From assembly GCA_937931785.1 (NCBI GenBank), contig CALHAX010000039.1:1-64000 (forward strand): a stretch of DNA of 64,000 bases, in the 5' to 3' direction. Under the pieces are notes generated by a model that saw nothing but the letters and a program-made list of their open reading frames with translations, was not told where the DNA came from and made no database searches. A program made the position numbers and the translations under genes. Positions within the stretch are counted from its first letter, which is position 1. Every line of letters starts with the position of its first letter. Positions 58,371-64,000 of this stretch are shown here, piece by piece. Source of the DNA: an uncultured Hyphomicrobiaceae bacterium (GTDB lineage Bacteria; Pseudomonadota; Alphaproteobacteria; Rhizobiales; CALHAX01).

Positions 58371-59735
58371 TCAAAGAGTGATTTTAAGGCTGGCAACTGT
58401 TGCGAGATAAGCCTGGGTTATCGCATCGTGGGCAACGTGTCTGCCGTCTTGCACGAGATGGCGGCCGGCGGACCAGACGTCACGGACCATGGTGTCGCTT
58501 CCGGCGAAGATGAAGCTGTCCAGGATCGTATCGCCTGACCGGTTGGCGAGGTCGACTGCCGCGGCATCCAGTGCGAGTAGGTCGGCCCACGCGCCCGGAG
58601 CGATGCGCCCCGTGTCGCGGGCGGCGGCTTGAGCTCCGCCTGACACTGCGGCGTCGAAGAGCCGTCGGCCGGTTGATTTTTCCAATGTCGCAAGGGTTGC
58701 GCGCGCGTGATCTCTCAGACGTTGCGAATGCTCAAGCGTGCGCAATTCCTCTGAAAGGGAGATGCGGATGTTGGAGTCCGAGCCGATGGCAACCGCACCG
58801 TTGTTCTGAAACCATCGCACGCCGTCGAATATTCCGTCGCCAAGGCTGGATTCCGTCAAGGGGCACAAACCGGCGACTGCGCCTGTCTTTGCAAGGAGGA
58901 TCGTTTCATGTGGTTCCATCTGCGTGCAATGAATCAAGCACCAATTTTCATCCACATTGTGGTGGTCAAGCAACCATTCAACGGGGCGCTGTCCCCACGC
59001 GTTCTGAACTTCCTCCACTTCGGCAACCTGTTCGGCCAGGTGCATGTGGATGAGGTTGTCACGACTGCTTTCAAGTACGTATTCAAGACCTTTGGGTGAA
59101 ATGGCCCGTAAACTGTGCGGTGCGATGCCGATCGTGCAGTCCTCAGGCAATGCCGACACGCTGGCTCTTGCGCCTTCCAGAAGTCTGACAAAGCGATCCG
59201 GATCGTTGCCGAAGCGGATTTGCCCCGGTGCGAGATCGCGCTGATCGCAGCCACCGTACTGGTAGTAGACCGGGAGCAACGTGAGGCCTATGCCGCTCGT
59301 TTGCGAAGCGGCGACGATGCGTTCGGACATCTCGGAAAGGTTGTCATATGGTGCGCCGCCAGGTTGATGATGGAGATAGTGGAACTCTACGTTCGTTGCG
59401 TAACCGGCTTCCAGCATTTCCATCTGTACGAATGTCGCTATGGCCTCGATGTGCTCCGGGGTCAGTTGATCGAGGAAGCGGAACATTAACTGGCGCCAGG
59501 TCCAGAAGGAATCCCTCGGATCGGGACCCTGGTGTTCTGTCAGGCCAGCCATGGCGCGCTGGAAAGCATGGCTATGGGCGTTCACGGGGGCGGGGAGTAA
59601 AATTCCAGTTTGTATGCCTTCAGGTTTCACGTCTGTTTCGACACGTTCGATGCGGCCTGATTTGCTGATGTCTACGCGAACATTACGCTTCCACCCGTCT
59701 TGCGTCAGTGCCCGGTTCGCCCACAATGTCGACAT
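58371..59735 (-). CDS. hutF: Formimidoylglutamate deiminase
   Basis: Amidohydrolase: LPAPVNAHSHAFQRAMAGLTEHQGPDPRDSFWTWRQLMFRF; clustered with hutI/H/G. Likely start MSTLWANRAL. Confidence 0.92.
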   Translation of the reverse strand: MSTLWANRALTQDGWKRNVRVDISKSGRIERVETDVKPEGIQTGILLPAPVNAHSHAFQRAMAGLTEHQGPDPRDSFWTWRQLMFRFLDQLTPEHIEAIATFVQMEMLEAGYATNVEFHYLHHQPGGAPYDNLSEMSERIVAASQTSGIGLTLLPVYYQYGGCDQRDLAPGQIRFGNDPDRFVRLLEGARASVSALPEDCTIGIAPHSLRAISPKGLEYVLESSRDNLIHMHLAEQVAEVEEVQNAWGQRPVEWLLDHHNVDENWCLIHCTQMEPHETILLAKTGAVAGLCPLTESSLGDGIFDGVRWFQNNGAVAIGSDSNIRISLSEELRTLEHSQRLRDHARATLATLEKSTGRRLFDAAVSGGAQAAARDTGRIAPGAWADLLALDAAAVDLANRSGDTILDSFIFAGSDTMVRDVWSAGRHLVQDGRHVAHDAITQAYLATVASLKITL

Positions 59736-59762
59736 GGTTCTACTCGTATTGACACGCGATAA

Positions 59763-59773
59763 CATGTACGTAC
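59763..59773. promoter_or_regulatory. Candidate GntR/HutC-type operator between hutF and hutI
   Basis: cATGTACGTACct in the short divergent intergenic region; contains GTACGTAC palindrome. Confidence 0.3.
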
Positions 59774-59816
59774 CTATTGCGAGTGCCCTTTCACAAATCA
59801 AGCGAAATGACTAACG

Positions 59817-61010
59817 ATGCTGTACCGGAACGCAACCCTTGCGACGATGGATGCAGGACATCCTTATGGTTTGGTGGATCGTGGCGCTGTGGTCGTGGAA
59901 GGTGCGAGTATCCAATGGGTGGGCTCTGAGAAAGATCTGCCCAAGACTCATCATGGTCACGAGATGACCGACCTCGAAGGGCGGCTCGTGACACCCGGGC
60001 TGATCGATTGCCACACGCATATTGTGCATGGCGGACATCGGGCGGGTGAGTTTGAAATGCGACTTGAAGGGGCGACATACGAAGAGGTCGCGCGTGCCGG
60101 TGGTGGCATCGTTTCGACGGTTGGTGCAACGCGGAATGCCAGTGTCGACGCACTTGTACAGTGGGCGCTGCCGCGTGTTGATGCGCTGTTGACTGAGGGT
60201 GTGTGTGTGGTCGAGATCAAGTCAGGATACGGGCTCGATCATGAGACGGAATTGAACATGCTTCGTGCGGCACGGATGATTGCCGATGTTCGACCTGTTC
60301 TTGTTCATACCAGCTTTCTTGGAGCACATGCCGTGCCGGGAGACTATCATGACCGGCCGGATAGTTACATCGATGATATTTGTCTCCCTGCGCTTCGAGC
60401 CGCGCATGCAGAGGGTCTTGTTGATGCCGTTGACGGGTTTTGCGAGGATATCGCTTTCAGCCCGGATCAGATCGCACGTGTGTTTGAAGTGGCGCGTGAG
60501 CTTGGTCTACCTGTCAAACTGCATGCCGAACAACTTTCGCATTTAGGGGGCACGCAACTGGCAGCGCAGTTCGGTGCATTGTCTGCTGATCATGTGGAGT
60601 ATGCGACGCCGGCGGATGCCAAGGCTCTTGCGGCAGCGGGAACGGTGGCGGTTCTTCTCCCCGGGGCCTTCTACACTCTGCGCGAGACGCACGTGCCACC
60701 TGTTGCAGCGTTTCGGAAACATGGCGTTCCGATGGCTGTTGCGACGGATTGTAATCCGGGATCATCACCGTTGGCTTCGCTCCTGCTTGCCATGAACATG
60801 GCTTGCACATTGTTCGGTTTGACACCGGAGGAAGCTCTGGCCGGCGTTACGCGACATGCGGCCAAAGCGCTTGGGATCACGGACTGTGGCATGCTTGGAA
60901 GTGGAATGCGGGCAGATCTCGCGGTGTGGGACGTCGAGCAACCTGCGGAGTTGGCATATCGCATCGGCTTCAATCCGTTGTATCAACGTATTTTTGCTGG
61001 TGCATCGTGA
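59817..61010 (+). CDS. hutI: Imidazolonepropionase
   Basis: [75 protein letters not shown]. Confidence 0.96.
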   Translation: MLYRNATLATMDAGHPYGLVDRGAVVVEGASIQWVGSEKDLPKTHHGHEMTDLEGRLVTPGLIDCHTHIVHGGHRAGEFEMRLEGATYEEVARAGGGIVSTVGATRNASVDALVQWALPRVDALLTEGVCVVEIKSGYGLDHETELNMLRAARMIADVRPVLVHTSFLGAHAVPGDYHDRPDSYIDDICLPALRAAHAEGLVDAVDGFCEDIAFSPDQIARVFEVARELGLPVKLHAEQLSHLGGTQLAAQFGALSADHVEYATPADAKALAAAGTVAVLLPGAFYTLRETHVPPVAAFRKHGVPMAVATDCNPGSSPLASLLLAMNMACTLFGLTPEEALAGVTRHAAKALGITDCGMLGSGMRADLAVWDVEQPAELAYRIGFNPLYQRIFAGAS

Positions 61011-62545
61011 GTGTTATCCTTCATCCCGGCCAGACCACGTTGCAGGACCTGGCCCTGATCTGGCGTGGGGCCGCTGTTGAATTGTCTCGCGATGCGCGAC
61101 GTGATGTCGAGGCGGCAGCGGCGTCCGTTTACCGTGCGGTCGAGAGGGGCAAAGCCGTCTACGGCGTGAATACCGGGTTCGGGAAACTGGCGACGGTCAA
61201 GATTGCGGCGGACGATACCGAGAGGCTCCAGCGTAATCTGATACTTTCGCACTGTTGTGGCGTTGGTGAATCGCTGGAAACCGATACGACGCGGCTGATG
61301 ATGGTGTTGAAGATTTTATCGCTTGGCCGTGGTGCGTCAGGTGTGCGTTGGACGTTGATCGAACTCCTCGAAAATATGATCCGGCTTGATGTCACGCCAA
61401 TCGTTCCCGTTCAGGGATCGGTGGGGGCTTCGGGAGATCTTGCCCCGCTGGCTCATGTGGCCGCGGTGATGATTGGCGAGGGGCAGGCACGTGTCGGCGG
61501 AGAGATTCTTAGCGGACGCGAGGCGCTGGAGACGGTGAAGCTTGAACCGATCGTACTCGGTCCCAAGGAAGGCCTTGCGCTGATCAACGGGACGCAGTTT
61601 TCAACTGCCTGTGCGCTTGCCGGTCTGTTTCGTGCCTGGCGCTGTGCGGCGAACGCGGTAATCACATCCGCATTGAGTACTGATGCCATCATGGGCTCCA
61701 CCGCGCCTCTTGTGGATGAAATTCATACGTTGCGGGGACATCGCGGGCAGATCGAGGTTGCGCGTGCGATGCGTGGTCTGATGACCGGGAGCGAAATTCG
61801 TGAGAGCCATCGCGATGGCGATACGCGTGTGCAAGACCCGTACTGCATTCGATGTCAGCCTCAGGTGACTGGCGCTGCGATGGATCTTTTGCAGTTTGCC
61901 GGAAGTACGCTGGAGGTCGAGGCCAACGCGGTGACGGACAATCCGCTTGTTCTCGTAGAACAAGACCGTATTGTTTCAGGTGGTAATTTTCATGCGGAAC
62001 CTGTGGCCTTTGCAGCTGATCAGATTGCGCTGGCCCTGTCTGAAATTGGGGCCATTGCGCAGCGACGTGTCGCGTTGATGGTTGACCCGACACTGAGTTT
62101 TGATCTTCCGCCGTTCCTGACGCCGGATCCGGGGCTGAATTCAGGTTTCATGATTGCCGAAGTGACGACAGCGGCATTGATGAGCGAGAACAAGCATCTT
62201 GCAAATCCGTGTTCAACAGACTCAACCCCAACTTCGGCGAACCAGGAAGATCACGTCAGCATGGCGGCGCATGGTGCCCGGAGGTTGTACCGGATGGTGG
62301 ATAACCTGGAGACGATCCTTGGTGTCGAGCTGTTGTGTGCGGGGCAAGGCATCGAATTCCGTGCACCGCTCAAGACCAGTCCGGCGTTGGCAAAGATTCT
62401 TGACGCTGTCCGGTGTGTGGTGCCGCCACTTGAACAGGACAGATATATGGCGTTGGACCTCCAGGCGGCTCAAAGTTTGATCTCGGGCGGGCAATTGTTA
62501 ACCCATGTCGATCTACCGACGTTCGTGACGGGAGGTGTGGCATGA
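61007..62545 (+). CDS. hutH: Histidine ammonia-lyase
   Basis: [39 protein letters not shown] (MIO Ala-Ser-Gly); GTG start at 61007 overlaps hutI stop. Confidence 0.96.
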   Translation: MSVILHPGQTTLQDLALIWRGAAVELSRDARRDVEAAAASVYRAVERGKAVYGVNTGFGKLATVKIAADDTERLQRNLILSHCCGVGESLETDTTRLMMVLKILSLGRGASGVRWTLIELLENMIRLDVTPIVPVQGSVGASGDLAPLAHVAAVMIGEGQARVGGEILSGREALETVKLEPIVLGPKEGLALINGTQFSTACALAGLFRAWRCAANAVITSALSTDAIMGSTAPLVDEIHTLRGHRGQIEVARAMRGLMTGSEIRESHRDGDTRVQDPYCIRCQPQVTGAAMDLLQFAGSTLEVEANAVTDNPLVLVEQDRIVSGGNFHAEPVAFAADQIALALSEIGAIAQRRVALMVDPTLSFDLPPFLTPDPGLNSGFMIAEVTTAALMSENKHLANPCSTDSTPTSANQEDHVSMAAHGARRLYRMVDNLETILGVELLCAGQGIEFRAPLKTSPALAKILDAVRCVVPPLEQDRYMALDLQAAQSLISGGQLLTHVDLPTFVTGGVA

Positions 62546-63354
62546 CGCCTGTTGAGGTGGTTCGTGGCGATGGTCCGATTGTTCTGGGCGTCCCACATAC
62601 GGGAACGCATGTTCCAGAGGATATTTTTTCCTCTCTCACGCCGCGTGGGCAGGAACTGGCGGATACGGACTGGCACATCCATCAGCTGTATGATGGACTT
62701 GTTCCGGACGTCACGATGGTGCGCGCATCGTTTCATCGCTATGTCATTGATGCGAATCGCGATCCGTCCGGTGCGAGCCTCTACCCCGGACAGAATACGA
62801 CTGGACTGGTTCCAACGACTGATTTTGACGGCGCGCCACTGTGGAACGTTCTGCCGAGCGCGGCTGATATTGAGCAGAGAAAAACTGCGTATCATACGCT
62901 TTATCATGCCGCTCTGGCTGATGAACTGCAGCGTGTGCGGGCAGTCCACGGTGTTGCTATCCTCTACGATTGCCACTCCATCCGATCGCATATTCCATAT
63001 CTGTTCGACGGTGTATTGCCGGACTTCAATATCGGTACGAACACTGGCGTGACATGCGCGCCGGACCTTGCGAAGCGCGTTGAGGATGTGTGTGATGCGG
63101 CAGAGGGGTACAGCACCGTGACCAATGGTCGTTTTAAAGGGGGCTGGACGACACGACACTATGGCAAGCCGGATCTTGGTGTCCATGCGATTCAGATGGA
63201 GTTGGCGCAATCCACCTATCTGACCGAGGAACAACCCCCATGGACTTATCATGTCACCAAGGCTGACAGACTACGGATGCATTTGAAAACCATTCTGGAA
63301 GTATTGAGTACGTGGGCGCACGAGCAGGATGCCACATCGAGTGAGGACCAATGA
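62542..63354 (+). CDS. hutG: N-formylglutamate deformylase
   Basis: [70 protein letters not shown]; overlaps hutH. Confidence 0.94.
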   Translation: MTPVEVVRGDGPIVLGVPHTGTHVPEDIFSSLTPRGQELADTDWHIHQLYDGLVPDVTMVRASFHRYVIDANRDPSGASLYPGQNTTGLVPTTDFDGAPLWNVLPSAADIEQRKTAYHTLYHAALADELQRVRAVHGVAILYDCHSIRSHIPYLFDGVLPDFNIGTNTGVTCAPDLAKRVEDVCDAAEGYSTVTNGRFKGGWTTRHYGKPDLGVHAIQMELAQSTYLTEEQPPWTYHVTKADRLRMHLKTILEVLSTWAHEQDATSSEDQ

Positions 63355-63355
63355 C

Positions 63356-64000
63356 ATGACCTTGAATGCCGAAGAGTTGTTGAGTGATGTGCAGGTCGAG
63401 CAATTTCAATCGAAAGGCGCTGTGCTGCTTAAAGGCGTGTTTCTGGATTGGGTCGAAAGTGCACAGGCCGCTATTGAAGAGAACAAATCCAATCCGAGTT
63501 GGCGGGAACGAACGTATCGGCCGGACGATGGTGGCGCGCCGTTCTTTCAGGACTACTGCGTCTGGTCACAGTTCGACGGGTACAAGGCGCTTGTTGCGGA
63601 TTCACCGATGCCTGCGCTCGCTGCCCGCTTGATGACCTCGAAGACGGCGCGTGTGTTCCATGACCATATTCTGGTGAAGGAGCCGGGGAATTCCGTCGTT
63701 ACGCCATGGCATCAGGACCAGCCCTATTATCTTGTTGAAGGACAAAAGACTGTCAGTTTCTGGGTCCCGCTCGATCCGGTGCCGCGTGAGCGGACCATTG
63801 AATATGTTGCCGGGTCGCATCAATGGGGCAAGAGCTTCAGACCCAAGCGGTTTGACGGAACGGACCTCTTCGAGAATGACACCTCGGAAGCTGTGCCGGA
63901 CGTTGATGCCGAGCGTGACAACCTCGAAATCCTCGGTTGGGCGGTTGAACCAGGTGACGCTGTGGCCTTCTCGTTCCGCACATTGCATGGCGCGCCTGCA
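63356..64000 (+). CDS. Phytanoyl-CoA dioxygenase family protein (3' truncated by window)
   Basis: VVTPWHQDQPYYLVEGQKTVSFWVPLDPVPRERTIEYVAGSHQWGK (HxD iron motif); starts 2 nt after the hutG stop. Confidence 0.85.
   Translation, partial: MTLNAEELLSDVQVEQFQSKGAVLLKGVFLDWVESAQAAIEENKSNPSWRERTYRPDDGGAPFFQDYCVWSQFDGYKALVADSPMPALAARLMTSKTARVFHDHILVKEPGNSVVTPWHQDQPYYLVEGQKTVSFWVPLDPVPRERTIEYVAGSHQWGKSFRPKRFDGTDLFENDTSEAVPDVDAERDNLEILGWAVEPGDAVAFSFRTLHGAPA

Noticed and set aside
1-64000. CRISPR arrays, prophage or transposase genes
   Set aside because: No regularly spaced repeats, phage structural genes or transposase motifs seen among the ORFs.

Overview
The window looks like an alphaproteobacterial chromosome segment. 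Most of it is ordinary housekeeping sequence: amgK-murU-addB-addA-trxA, folC-accD-trpA-trpB-trpF, lapA-ihfB-sppA-rpsA-cmk-aroA, a leuD/leuB/asd region with unrelated genes between its members, an RND efflux operon, and a histidine utilisation cluster (hutF / hutI-hutH-hutG). I recognised no rRNA, tRNA, transposase, prophage or CRISPR array, but I had no tools to search for them. Two things stand out. (1) At 21.2-25.2 kb there is a three-gene locus resembling an alpha-hydroxyketone quorum-sensing system (CqsA/LqsA-like synthase, CqsS/LqsS-like membrane histidine kinase, LqsR-like response regulator with an expanded receiver domain). Inverted TTGCA-type motifs lie in both of its promoter regions. 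(2) An unannotated 91-bp element occurs twice (22543-22633 + and 33951-34041 -). The copies have equal length with 14 mismatches by my count (about 85% identity). Each sits directly downstream of, and in the same sense as, a gene: the autoinducer synthase and asd. Substitutions between the copies keep several predicted stems paired through G-U/Watson-Crick exchanges, and both copies keep two GANTC sites 10 bp apart. Secondary points of interest are a tandem AAA+ ATPase next to a coiled-coil membrane protein and ClpP-like protein pair, a membrane-anchored alpha/beta hydrolase, a non-amber MttB-family protein, and secreted or membrane genes inserted between leu and asd genes.
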